This document shows positions 28,558 to 37,475 of a DNA stretch of 64,000 nt, in pieces. The position numbers and the translations under genes are program-made. The notes beneath the pieces were generated by a model. It saw only the letters and a list, made by a program, of their open reading frames with translations. It searched no databases and was not told the DNA's origin. The stretch is from Bacteroidales bacterium. GTDB lineage: Bacteria > Bacteroidota > Bacteroidia > Bacteroidales > UBA932. Each line of letters opens with the position of its first letter. Position 1 is the first letter of the stretch. Location of the stretch: positions 1 to 64,000 of the forward strand of contig SUYP01000010.1 in NCBI GenBank assembly GCA_015060395.1, in the 5' to 3' direction.

Positions 28558-28588
28558 TTGTCTATTCAGAATATAAATTCTAAATTTG
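28558..28588 (+). promoter_or_regulatory. Promoter of galM-thyA-folA
   Basis: TTG at 28558-28560 and TAAATTTG at 28581-28588 are separated by 20 bases, matching the Bacteroidetes housekeeping promoter. Confidence 0.7.
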
Positions 28589-28630
28589 AAAGATTTTGTT
28601 TCTGCCTAATACATAATTAATCTATACACA

Positions 28631-29680
28631 ATGGAAATCAGAAAAGAACTTTGGGGCAAGACAGCCTGCGGCAAAGAGATTTATCTCTATACACTGACTA
28701 ATGAAAAAGGAGCATACGTACAGTTGTCCAACGTGGGAGCAGGAATAGTATCTGCAGTTGTGCCTGACAAGGACGGAAACCTTGCAGATGTAGTCCTGGG
28801 CTATCCTGTGCCTGAAAGTTATTTCGGAGACGGTCCTTGTATGGGAAAGATTCCTGGAAGATATGCCAACCGTGTCGCCCTCGGCAAATTCACCCTTGAT
28901 GGAGCAGAATATACACTGCCTGTAAATAACGGCCCGAATCACCTCCACGGAGGTCCTGAGGGCTTCCAGAACAAGGTATGGGAAAGCCGCGAGAACGAAG
29001 GTGGAGTGGAATTCCTTTATTATTCCGAGGATGGTGAACAGGGATATCCTGCAGCGGTAAAGGCTGTCGCTCGATATGACTGGAGCGAGGACTGCGAGCT
29101 CCGTCTGACTCTGACTGCAGAGTCTGATGCTCCTACAGTCATCAATCTTACCAATCACGCATATTTCAATCTCAACGGCGAGGGTAACGGCAATATTCTC
29201 GGACACACTCTCAGACTCAACTGCTCTGAATATCTTCCTACTGACGCAACACAGATACCTCTCGGAGAAAGTGTCCCTGTAGCCGGTACACCGATGGATT
29301 TTGTCACTCCCAAGCCTATAGGACAGGATATAAACGCTGATTTCGAGGCTCTCAAGATAGGAAAGGGATATGACCATTGCTGGGTCATCGACGGAGCCGA
29401 GCCGGGCCAGCTTCAGGACTGTGCAGAGCTCTATGCTCCGGAAAGCGGACGCCTTCTTCAGATCTTCACCACCCAGCCAGGCGTACAGGTATATACCGGA
29501 AACTGGCTTTCAGGATGTCCGGAAGGCAAGAACGGACATATCTATGAAGACTACACCGGTGTTGCCATCGAGTGCCAGAATTATCCTGACGCACCGAACA
29601 AGCCGGAATACCCATCGTCCGAACTCCGTCCGGGAGAAGTTTATGAACAGGCAATCATATTCGCATTCTCTGTACGATAA
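28631..29680 (+). CDS. galM: Aldose 1-epimerase (mutarotase)
   Basis: The 349-aa enzyme converts beta- to alpha-galactose before phosphorylation by GalK. Family motifs are GRYANRVALGKF, NNGPNHLHGG (catalytic His), LTNHAYFNLNG (second His) and a C-terminal AIECQNYPDAPN containing the catalytic Glu. There is no signal peptide, so it is cytoplasmic. It heads an operon with thyA (3 bp gap) and folA, an unusual partnership for a sugar gene. Confidence 0.95.
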   Translation: MEIRKELWGKTACGKEIYLYTLTNEKGAYVQLSNVGAGIVSAVVPDKDGNLADVVLGYPVPESYFGDGPCMGKIPGRYANRVALGKFTLDGAEYTLPVNNGPNHLHGGPEGFQNKVWESRENEGGVEFLYYSEDGEQGYPAAVKAVARYDWSEDCELRLTLTAESDAPTVINLTNHAYFNLNGEGNGNILGHTLRLNCSEYLPTDATQIPLGESVPVAGTPMDFVTPKPIGQDINADFEALKIGKGYDHCWVIDGAEPGQLQDCAELYAPESGRLLQIFTTQPGVQVYTGNWLSGCPEGKNGHIYEDYTGVAIECQNYPDAPNKPEYPSSELRPGEVYEQAIIFAFSVR

Positions 29681-29683
29681 CCT

Positions 29684-30478
29684 ATGAAACAATATCTGGA
29701 TCTCTTACGTCATATCCGTGAAAACGGAACAATGAAGTCCGACCGTACCGGTACGGGCACCCAAAGCATATTCGGCTATCAGATGCGCTTCGACCTCAGC
29801 GAAGGATTTCCCCTTCTCACAACGAAGAAGGTGCATCTCAAATCCATAATATACGAACTTCTGTGGTTCATAGCAGGTGACACGAATGTGAAATATCTGC
29901 AGGATCACGGAGTCACCATCTGGGACGAATGGGCTGACGAAAACGGTGACCTCGGCCCTGTCTATGGTCATCAGTGGCGAAGCTGGCCCACTCCGGACGG
30001 AGGCACCATCGACCAGCTTTCAAATGTCATCAATCAGATAAAGAACAACCCGGATTCACGTCGTATGATTGTCTCTGCCTGGAATGTAGCCGAAGTGGAA
30101 AAGATGGCCCTGCCGCCTTGCCACTCCCTCTTCCAGTTCTATGTCGCAGACGGAAAGCTCTCCTGCCAGCTGTATCAGCGCAGCGCAGACGTATTCCTCG
30201 GAGTGCCTTTCAATATAGCATCATACGCCCTTCTGACGATGATGATCGCTCAGGTATGCGGACTGAAGCCGGGAGAATTCGTCCATACGACCGGAGATAC
30301 TCACATCTATGTCAATCATTTCGAGCAGGTGGCCACCCAGCTCAGCCGTGAGCCTCGCGCCCTTCCGAAGATGAAGATCAATCCGGACGTAAAGAACATC
30401 TTCGACTTCACATACGAAGACTTCGAACTCGTGGATTATGATCCATATCCGCGCATCCCTGCTCCGGTAGCTGTCTGA
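29684..30478 (+). CDS. thyA: Thymidylate synthase
   Basis: The 264-aa enzyme, the same length as E. coli ThyA, methylates dUMP to dTMP using methylene-tetrahydrofolate. Key segments are SDRTGTGT (Arg loop binding phosphate), [31 protein letters not shown] with the catalytic cysteine, and [28 protein letters not shown] completes the dUMP site. It starts 3 bp after galM and precedes folA, which regenerates the folate it oxidises. Confidence 0.98.
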   Translation: MKQYLDLLRHIRENGTMKSDRTGTGTQSIFGYQMRFDLSEGFPLLTTKKVHLKSIIYELLWFIAGDTNVKYLQDHGVTIWDEWADENGDLGPVYGHQWRSWPTPDGGTIDQLSNVINQIKNNPDSRRMIVSAWNVAEVEKMALPPCHSLFQFYVADGKLSCQLYQRSADVFLGVPFNIASYALLTMMIAQVCGLKPGEFVHTTGDTHIYVNHFEQVATQLSREPRALPKMKINPDVKNIFDFTYEDFELVDYDPYPRIPAPVAV

Positions 30479-30540
30479 CGAAAGCATCTTTTCACCTCGG
30501 TCGCTGTGCTGAAGCGCCTTATAAACAGTATCAACAGAAT

Positions 30541-31038
30541 ATGGAAAAATGCATAATAGTAGCCATAGCGGACAATAACGCCATCGGAAAGGACAATGCC
30601 CTTCTGTGGCATATATCCGAGGATCTGAAGTTCTTCAAGCGCACTACGACGGGATGTCCTGTCATAATGGGACGCAAGACCTTCGAGTCCATCGGCCGTC
30701 CGCTTCCGAAACGCACCAATATCGTCGTTTCACGTGGTTTTGATGCTCCGGAAGGAATCATTGTGGTAGGTTCATTGTCAGAAGCATATACCGTTGCCGA
30801 TGGATCTTCTGAGCGTTGCTTCGTCATAGGCGGAGGTCAGATCTATGCTCAAGCACTCGCTGACGCTGACCGTCTTATTGTCACCCACGTCCATACGGTC
30901 ATCGAAGATGCCGACACATATTTCCCTCAGATCGATCCGTCCGTATGGGAGGTAGAAGACCGCTCGGAAATGTTCCACGATGAGGAATCCGGCTTCGATT
31001 TTGAATTTGTAACCTATAAACGAGCGGAGGCTAATTGA
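30541..31038 (+). CDS. folA: Dihydrofolate reductase
   Basis: The 165-aa enzyme reduces dihydrofolate with NADPH and closes the cycle opened by ThyA. Seen are IVAIADNNAIGKDNALLWHISEDLK in several parts (active-site loop with the acidic residue), VIMGRKTFESIGRPLP (NADPH loop) and VIGGGQIYAQAL. The length is typical. It lies 62 bp after thyA on the same strand. Confidence 0.96.
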   Translation: MEKCIIVAIADNNAIGKDNALLWHISEDLKFFKRTTTGCPVIMGRKTFESIGRPLPKRTNIVVSRGFDAPEGIIVVGSLSEAYTVADGSSERCFVIGGGQIYAQALADADRLIVTHVHTVIEDADTYFPQIDPSVWEVEDRSEMFHDEESGFDFEFVTYKRAEAN

Positions 31039-31147
31039 TTGATCTGCAGTGTTTTATGTCGTCTGCGTGCTCCCCTTTGTGCGGCACGTAGGTAAGGTAA
31101 GATGTTGATTGATAAAGCGTTAGGTTCCTCCAGAAAAACATATCATT

Positions 31148-32491
31148 ATGTCAAGAGATAGTTTCGGCAGCCGTTTCGGCGCACTTGTAGCAATGGCAGG
31201 CTCGGCAGTGGGGCTGGGCAACCTCTGGCGTTTCCCATATCTTGTGGGCGAGAACGGAGGAGCGGCCTTCATCATTGTATATATAATTCTCAGCTTCCTT
31301 ATCTGTCTTCCTATATTCATTTCCGAATTCGTAGTAGGACGCAGAAGTCAGAAGAATGCATACGCTGCATTTCGTGACCTGTCCGGAGGTTCGGCCTGGC
31401 GCTGGGTAGGACTCTTTACCATTATAGTTCCTCTGATAGTCCTTTCATATTACAGCGTGATCGGCGGATGGTCTATAGAATATCTCCTGAAGTCCATAAC
31501 CTTCTCGTTTACAGGAGGTGAGTCTCAGAGTGCTATGAATACGATGTTTTCAGACTTCGTTACATCCACCTGGGGACCTCTTGCCGTCCATACCGGTTTC
31601 CTTCTTGCGACAACGCTTATCGTGGTATTCGGTATCAAAGGAGGTATAGAAAAGTTCAGCAAGGTGATGATGCCGCTTCTTTTCGTCATTGTCTTAGGCA
31701 TAGCTATATATTCCCTTACCCTTCCTGGAGCTCAGAAGGGCGTGGAGTATCTCTTCAATCCGGACTTCTCAAAGATAGATGCCAAAGCCTGTGCAGCTGC
31801 CCTCGGTCAGGCGTTCTTCTCCCTTTCCCTCGGATTCGGTACCATAATGACATACGCTTCATACGTGGACAAGAAAGAGAATATAATGTTCCAGAGCACA
31901 GCGACAGCTGTCTCAGACCTTATGTTTGCCCTTATAGCCGGAGTGGCCATAATGCCGGCCGTGTTCGCGTTCGGGCTAAATCCGCAGTCCGGCCCCGGCC
32001 TTGTCTTCGAGACCCTTCCGTTCGTTTTCGGACAGATGCCGGCAGGAGGATTTGTGGCCATTCTCTTCTTCGCAGCCCTTCTTGTTGCGGCCCTTACATC
32101 ATCGATTTCTATGCTTGAAGTGGCTGTGGCATATCTCGTTGAAGAAAAGAAATTCTCGCGTGCAGCTGCCTGTACGGTACTTTTTGTAGTATGCTGGATT
32201 GTAGGAACTCTCTGCTCTTTGTCTTTCGGTCCGCTATCTCACATAAAGATAGACGGAGGAAATCTTTTCGACTTCTTCGACAATCTATCTTCCAACATAT
32301 TGATGACTCTCGGCAGTCTCCTGACCGTACTCTTTGTCGGCTGGAGACTTAAGAAGACAGATGTTTATGATGAATTTACCAACGGAGGAACCCTCAGCCG
32401 CAATGCAAAGCTTTTCGGTGTCCTCTGGTTCCTTATCCGTTACGTCTGCCCTCTGGCCATCATATCGATCTTCATTTCCGGACTGCTGTAG
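31148..32491 (+). CDS. Sodium-dependent transporter, SNF (neurotransmitter:sodium symporter) family
   Basis: The 447-aa inner-membrane protein is of the LeuT type. The TM1 unwound signature is AMAGSAVGLGNLWRFPYL, followed by NGGAAFIIVY, the sodium and substrate site. About eleven to twelve hydrophobic helices follow, including the GFGTIMTYASY segment. Bacterial members import amino acids such as leucine, tryptophan or tyrosine; the substrate here cannot be told. A tryptophanase lies 13 kb downstream, which makes an aromatic amino acid one possibility only. Confidence 0.93.
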   Translation: MSRDSFGSRFGALVAMAGSAVGLGNLWRFPYLVGENGGAAFIIVYIILSFLICLPIFISEFVVGRRSQKNAYAAFRDLSGGSAWRWVGLFTIIVPLIVLSYYSVIGGWSIEYLLKSITFSFTGGESQSAMNTMFSDFVTSTWGPLAVHTGFLLATTLIVVFGIKGGIEKFSKVMMPLLFVIVLGIAIYSLTLPGAQKGVEYLFNPDFSKIDAKACAAALGQAFFSLSLGFGTIMTYASYVDKKENIMFQSTATAVSDLMFALIAGVAIMPAVFAFGLNPQSGPGLVFETLPFVFGQMPAGGFVAILFFAALLVAALTSSISMLEVAVAYLVEEKKFSRAAACTVLFVVCWIVGTLCSLSFGPLSHIKIDGGNLFDFFDNLSSNILMTLGSLLTVLFVGWRLKKTDVYDEFTNGGTLSRNAKLFGVLWFLIRYVCPLAIISIFISGLL

Positions 32492-32570
32492 CAGCCATCC
32501 TTTTATAGTCATCCTTTGCAACATTATCGCCTGATGCTGCATCTATATGTATGTCTATAAAGGAATGACT

Positions 32571-33155
32571 ATGAAAAGACTCTTTTTACTGCTTGTCTTC
32601 AGCTGTATGACCATAGCTGCATCTGCCCAATATGCTGTCGGTAATATTCCTGTCATAAAGGGAAGCAGGGTCTTCGTTGAAGGAGAGAAGATTCCCAATG
32701 CGGATGTATTGGCTTATCTTTCTTCATACGGTGAGTCCGTTGCAGATGCCTGGACGAGAGACAGGAATGCTTATAAGGCCGGATTGGGACTTACGATTGC
32801 AGGATCTGCCATCACCTGGTGCGGGTCATTGGCATTTACCGTCGGACTCGTAATTGGTGCAGGAACTCTCATTACTGTTCCTATCTTGGGAATGACAGGT
32901 CTTCCCACCGGTAATATGAAGCCGGCAGGTGATTATTGGCATAATGGTATGTCATCAGCGGATATTATGATCTATATAGGCGGTTACAGTATCCTGACAG
33001 GCCTTGCGATGCTGGCTTCCGGCATTCCTGTAATGTGCGTTTATAAAAAGAGGCTCAATGCTATCTTTCAGGAATATGGGCCAGGTCTGGCATCTGACAT
33101 CAATCTTTCGTTTGGTCCTACCGCTAACGGATTCGGTCTTGCCTTGAATTTCTGA
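32571..33155 (+). CDS. Secreted or membrane hypothetical protein
   Basis: The 194-aa product has a signal peptide (RLFLLLVFSCMTIAASAQ). Two glycine-rich hydrophobic stretches follow, at about 72-110 and 130-155. ATG 32571 is chosen because it begins the signal peptide with MKRLF; the frame opens 24 bases earlier. No family is recognised. The start codon lies inside one arm of a possible long-range hairpin with 32500-32512. Confidence 0.65.
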   Translation: MKRLFLLLVFSCMTIAASAQYAVGNIPVIKGSRVFVEGEKIPNADVLAYLSSYGESVADAWTRDRNAYKAGLGLTIAGSAITWCGSLAFTVGLVIGAGTLITVPILGMTGLPTGNMKPAGDYWHNGMSSADIMIYIGGYSILTGLAMLASGIPVMCVYKKRLNAIFQEYGPGLASDINLSFGPTANGFGLALNF

Positions 33156-33187
33156 CAGAACATCTCTTACCGCTCAACGGCAAAATG

Positions 33188-35863
33188 TTATTGTATTTTA
33201 TTACGAGAAGTCAGAATCATTCCGGCCGCAGATCCGATCAGAAGCAGGATCAGGACTATCGAGCTGGCACGGGAAATATTCTCTCCAAGCTGATATGATT
33301 CAGGTTCAAATCGCATTATGAGCTGGCCTTCACCTTCCGGTATTATGGCTCCTCGGAGCATCCAGTCTGCGCGGAAAAGCTCGATTTCGCGAGCCTCTGC
33401 AGTCGGATGATAATGCCCGTCACGAACCTCTCCGTAAGCTCCTGCAGGTTCTATCCACGCCTTCCAGCCCTTAGGATAATAGATTTCGCTGAATATGGCG
33501 GCACGCTCTGTGTCTGTGCTGAAAGCATAACGGAGTTCTTTAGGAGAATAGTGCGTCAGCTCGATTCTGTCGGAAGATTCTTCACTTAGTTCAGAATTAC
33601 AGTTCATAGCGTTATTTTGAGCGTCAGCGAAGAATCCCTGAGCCCACTCGAAATCATCTCCGATCACTGCCGTATTGCGGAGGTCGGTATTCTCCAGAAG
33701 TGCTATTTCCTCGTCAGGAGTGGCTGCAGGCACGCAATCAGACACAAACCAGCAGTTTCCGTATGCATAAGGATTCACTACCGGAGAAATATTCCCGTCA
33801 AGGATTATATACTTTCCGTTCAGCATCGACACCACCTTCGTCTCTGGAAGGGCTTCCTCCACCTCCTGTACTGTAGCGGCTCCGGAAACGGCACCGTAAA
33901 TATCTCTGATCTCATCAGTTATATATCTGTCGATGAGGTCCTGATAGCGCTGGAGTTTTACCGGGCTATATCCGCCGATACACTTGTGGTGATAGCTCTG
34001 GATCGCATCATTGAATGTGTTTACGCTCAGGTCGAGCACGCGGTAATCAAGATCGGTATCCTGATGAATTATCTCATCCACAGGACGAGGCTCATAATGA
34101 GCGGTAAAATCCTTCGGAGTGATGAAATGGCTCTTGTTGAGGTATCTCTTGCCTACGCTTACCAGGTCGATCCATACGAGGAACACTACAGCCACGGCCA
34201 CAATGCTCATTCTTCCCTTGCGTACAAATGAACCGTCCTTTCCTACAGCATTCTGCTTAGGTGTTCTGAAAGCCCATATCAACATCAGGAATATGCAGGA
34301 AATGAGAATAAGCGAACGCAAGGCATCCTTTACCATAAGTGTCTGTCTGTCAGCAGCAAGAGCCTCCACTATCATTTCGTTCATACCGGCATCCGATGCT
34401 CCGGTGAATGTTCCAGCCATTCCAGGGATCAGGACACAAAGAAGGCAGAATCCTGCAGTGACTCCGTATGCTATATAGCCGGCCTTCATAAATTCCTTCT
34501 TGTCATATCTTTCCTTCAGCACCTTGTCGAGAGCGTAGAATCCTAGCATAGGGAGAAGTACCTGCAGTATGGTAAGAGCCATAGATACGGTCCTGAACTT
34601 GCTGTACATAGGTGCATATTCGAACCACAGCCTTGTGAACCACATAAAATGGTTTCCCCAGGAGAGGAATATTGCAGTAACGGTTGCCGCCACAAGCCAC
34701 CATTTTTCTCTTCCTTTGCAGAGTATGAGGCCGAGGATGAAAAGGAATATGGTGATAGCTCCCATATACATAGGGCCTGCAGTGAAAGGCTGAGGTCCCC
34801 AGTACAGAGGCAGATGCTTCATTGTCTGTTTGAGATTCGGCTGACCTGCTCTTTTGAGGAGTTCGCCAGTCTCTGAATCCAGAGGCAGTTCGCCGGAGGA
34901 TGCTCCTCCGTTGAAATTAGGGATCAGAAGGTTCGGCATTTCATTGATACCATACGACCAGGCGGTTGCATATTCCAGATCCAGTCCCTTGTCGTTATGC
35001 GTGTCGCTGTCTGATGAAAGTTCCGAGCCTCCGCGCATCGTATATGGGGTATATTCGTATGTGGGAATGAGCTTGTTGGAATTCGTGGCTATGCCGATTA
35101 TGCCGATGAAAAGCAGCAGGGCGGATGCTGTGAAAAAACGCTTGATAAGGTCTTTGCGCTTGATACACAGATATATAAGAAGCCCGATGGCATAGATGAA
35201 GATCACGATTGCAAGGTAATATGTGATCTGAAGATGGTTGGCCTTTATCTGCATACTGAGTGCGAATGCAAACAAGGTGGCTCCGAGAACAGTCTGCGGA
35301 AGCCAGGACTTTATGCCTCTGTTGTCATCACAAGCGAGAGATCTCATCGCCGCCTTGTAAGTGAATATTACCCCGGCAAGCACCCAAGGGAAGTAAGCTA
35401 TAGCCTGCATCTTGGTATTATGTCCCACCTGGATTATCTGCATATTATATGAACAGAAGGCGATTGCAATCGCTCCGGCAACGGCTATTACCTTGCTGGT
35501 GCCGAGTGAGAGCATCAGCAAAAATCCTCCGATCAGAGCAAGAAGCAGGTAGCTTGCAGGACGACGTCCCGTCAGCAGAAAATCATATATCTTGTCCGTC
35601 CAGTCTCCATCGAAGCTGTCGATGGTGGCTGTGGTCGGCATACCTCCGAACATAGAATTCGTCCAGGCAGTCTGATCGTCAGGATTGGCCGCATTATATG
35701 TCATTGCCTCGTTGGCCATACCTTTCCACGATGCTATATCGCTCTGATTCACTATCTTGCCGTCCAGCACCTGAGGAGTGTAGCTGTATGCCAATGCGAT
35801 GAACAGCAGGAGGATTCCTGCATATATTCCGATCTTCTTCAATGCTTCTTTATTCATATTCAT
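33188..35863 (-). CDS. YfhO family membrane protein
   Basis: The 891-aa protein has about a dozen transmembrane helices in the first 560 residues and again one at the extreme C-terminus (SIVLILLLIGSAAGMIL). A soluble domain (about 590-860) lies between. The pattern resembles the YfhO family, whose members act in glycosylation of lipoteichoic acid or other envelope polymers with a GT-C-like core. It follows the glycosyltransferase gene by 79 bp on the same strand, supporting a joint role in surface glycan assembly. Substrate unknown. Confidence 0.88.
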   Translation of the reverse strand: MNMNKEALKKIGIYAGILLLFIALAYSYTPQVLDGKIVNQSDIASWKGMANEAMTYNAANPDDQTAWTNSMFGGMPTTATIDSFDGDWTDKIYDFLLTGRRPASYLLLALIGGFLLMLSLGTSKVIAVAGAIAIAFCSYNMQIIQVGHNTKMQAIAYFPWVLAGVIFTYKAAMRSLACDDNRGIKSWLPQTVLGATLFAFALSMQIKANHLQITYYLAIVIFIYAIGLLIYLCIKRKDLIKRFFTASALLLFIGIIGIATNSNKLIPTYEYTPYTMRGGSELSSDSDTHNDKGLDLEYATAWSYGINEMPNLLIPNFNGGASSGELPLDSETGELLKRAGQPNLKQTMKHLPLYWGPQPFTAGPMYMGAITIFLFILGLILCKGREKWWLVAATVTAIFLSWGNHFMWFTRLWFEYAPMYSKFRTVSMALTILQVLLPMLGFYALDKVLKERYDKKEFMKAGYIAYGVTAGFCLLCVLIPGMAGTFTGASDAGMNEMIVEALAADRQTLMVKDALRSLILISCIFLMLIWAFRTPKQNAVGKDGSFVRKGRMSIVAVAVVFLVWIDLVSVGKRYLNKSHFITPKDFTAHYEPRPVDEIIHQDTDLDYRVLDLSVNTFNDAIQSYHHKCIGGYSPVKLQRYQDLIDRYITDEIRDIYGAVSGAATVQEVEEALPETKVVSMLNGKYIILDGNISPVVNPYAYGNCWFVSDCVPAATPDEEIALLENTDLRNTAVIGDDFEWAQGFFADAQNNAMNCNSELSEESSDRIELTHYSPKELRYAFSTDTERAAIFSEIYYPKGWKAWIEPAGAYGEVRDGHYHPTAEAREIELFRADWMLRGAIIPEGEGQLIMRFEPESYQLGENISRASSIVLILLLIGSAAGMILTSRNKIQ

Positions 35864-35942
35864 TATCTTTTATATTTCCATCCGTAAAAACCTTGATTCT
35901 ACGGACGAATCTTATGATGCCTCTGTCCGTAAAAGGACTGTT

Positions 35943-37265
35943 TTACGGATGAGATGTAAGTCTGTCAAAAAGTCCGGCCATCTGTCGGGTAGTGCTGCGT
36001 CGGGTGAAGCGCGAAATATCTGCTCCTACAGTCGTCAGTCTGCCCTCAAGATGCATTTTCCAGCACTTTTCTATATATTCCGATATGCCTTCCTTATCTT
36101 CCCAATCGATAACCTTTCCGGTCTTTGTCTCATTCAGAATCATAGCCATCGCTCCGTCCGTCTGACCTATTCCTAGCACCGGCCTGAACGATGCCAGATA
36201 TTCAAAAAGCTTTCCCGGTAGCACTGCTTTATATTCCGGTTCCTTCCTCAGGGGCAGAATCAGGACAGACGCTGTCCTCTGTTCCTGTACCGCTGCTGAG
36301 TGAGGCTGATAGCCCATATCCTCCAGCATATCCTTCAGTCCTCTGTCTTCAAGAGCCTTGATGATCTGCTCGTCGTTCTTTCCTATCAGTTTGATTTTCA
36401 GGAGTTTCCTGAATTGTTCATCCTTTGCGCATTTTTCGGAAAGCACATCCCATAGTACGGTAGGATTTCCGTCTGCCGCGAAAAGTCCGGTATGTGTGAT
36501 AGTGAAATTATTTTCCGGTCCTCCGTATGCTTCAGTGCATTCCGAGCCCTCGAAATCGCACTCGTCAAACCCATTTGTGATAAGCTCGACAGGAGTATCA
36601 GTCATAGCCTGGAATTCCTGCTGCACAAGAGGAGATACGGCAACAACTGCAGAAGCCTCGTCAAGCACTTTCTTCTCCATTTTCTCGTGCCATCTTTCGG
36701 TTGCCTTGGTCATCTGCAAGTGCTTGAAATAGAATATCCTGGTCCACGGGTCGCGGAAATCGGCGATCCACGGAAGTCCTGTTTCACGGGCCAATCGGAG
36801 ACCTATCAGATGCATCGACTGAGGAGGTCCTGTGCTCACGATCAGATCCACGGGATGTTCCGCAAGATATTTCTTAAGAAATCTCACCGACGGCCTGATC
36901 CACAGGCATCGCGGATCCGGACGGAAAAAATTGCCCCTGACCCACATAGCCGCTTTCTGCAGAAAAGATTTATGTTGGGCATTGACCGGATTGACCTCAA
37001 CGGCTTCCTTGCTGTGCCCTGACTTTCGGAGGACTTTCTTGTAAAGTTCGTAGGGCTCTATGATATGCGTCTTTATCACCTCCGTCTCTTCCGGCACCTC
37101 GGCTTCAAGCGATGTATCTTTCGCCAGCTGTTCGGGATTTTCCGGTGTATATATCACCGGCTGCCAGCCCTCTTCCGGAAGATACTTTGCGAATTTCACC
37201 CATCGCTGCACTCCCGAACCACCGGTCGGCGGCCAATAATACGATATGATAAGCACCCTTTTCAT
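35943..37265 (-). CDS. Glycosyltransferase, GT4-like (GT-B fold)
   Basis: The 440-aa protein starts MKRVLIISYYWPPTGGSGVQ, the glycine-rich acceptor-side loop of WcaI/WbuB-like GT4 enzymes. Middle motifs include LIVSTGPPQSMHLIGL and ADFRDPW. The donor side contains ITHTGLFAADGNP and VLILPLRKEPEYKAVLPGKLFEYLASF with the conserved glutamates of the nucleotide-sugar site. It probably transfers a sugar in capsule, O-antigen or protein glycan synthesis. Its own -7 box lies just upstream, and YfhO is downstream. Confidence 0.9.
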   Translation of the reverse strand: MKRVLIISYYWPPTGGSGVQRWVKFAKYLPEEGWQPVIYTPENPEQLAKDTSLEAEVPEETEVIKTHIIEPYELYKKVLRKSGHSKEAVEVNPVNAQHKSFLQKAAMWVRGNFFRPDPRCLWIRPSVRFLKKYLAEHPVDLIVSTGPPQSMHLIGLRLARETGLPWIADFRDPWTRIFYFKHLQMTKATERWHEKMEKKVLDEASAVVAVSPLVQQEFQAMTDTPVELITNGFDECDFEGSECTEAYGGPENNFTITHTGLFAADGNPTVLWDVLSEKCAKDEQFRKLLKIKLIGKNDEQIIKALEDRGLKDMLEDMGYQPHSAAVQEQRTASVLILPLRKEPEYKAVLPGKLFEYLASFRPVLGIGQTDGAMAMILNETKTGKVIDWEDKEGISEYIEKCWKMHLEGRLTTVGADISRFTRRSTTRQMAGLFDRLTSHP

Positions 37266-37272
37266 AATCTTG

Positions 37273-37280
37273 CAAAGATA
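37273..37280 (-). promoter_or_regulatory. -7 box for the glycosyltransferase gene
   Basis: The minus strand reads TATCTTTG, a perfect TAnnTTTG match, only 7 bases upstream of the ATG. The mRNA would therefore be nearly leaderless unless the true start is further in. Confidence 0.45.
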
Positions 37281-37306
37281 CTAAAAAACTTGTTATTTTA
37301 TCGCTG

Positions 37307-37370
37307 TCACATAAGGCATTGTAAATCAGCATCTTATGTGATATGCCTGCTGCATAATGACAGCAGGCAT
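37307..37370. repeat. Two consecutive perfect hairpins between glycosyltransferase and mutS
   Basis: TCACATAAG (37307-37315) pairs with 37333-37341, and ATGCCTGCTG (37343-37352) pairs with 37361-37370. Each stem is perfect and they are separated by one base. No T-tract follows on either strand. Confidence 0.6.
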
Positions 37371-37446
37371 CTTGCGTAACTCGTTGATTGATAATGTTGT
37401 ATCTGACCAGGGGAGGTTAAAACTTTTATTTTATCAAAAAAAACGG

Positions 37447-37454
37447 TAATTTTG
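37447..37454 (+). promoter_or_regulatory. -7 box for mutS
   Basis: TAATTTTG matches TAnnTTTG exactly, 21 bases upstream of the mutS start at 37476. It also argues against the earlier ATG at 37452, which would lie inside the promoter. Confidence 0.6.
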
Positions 37455-37475
37455 TATGATTATAAAGACACGATT

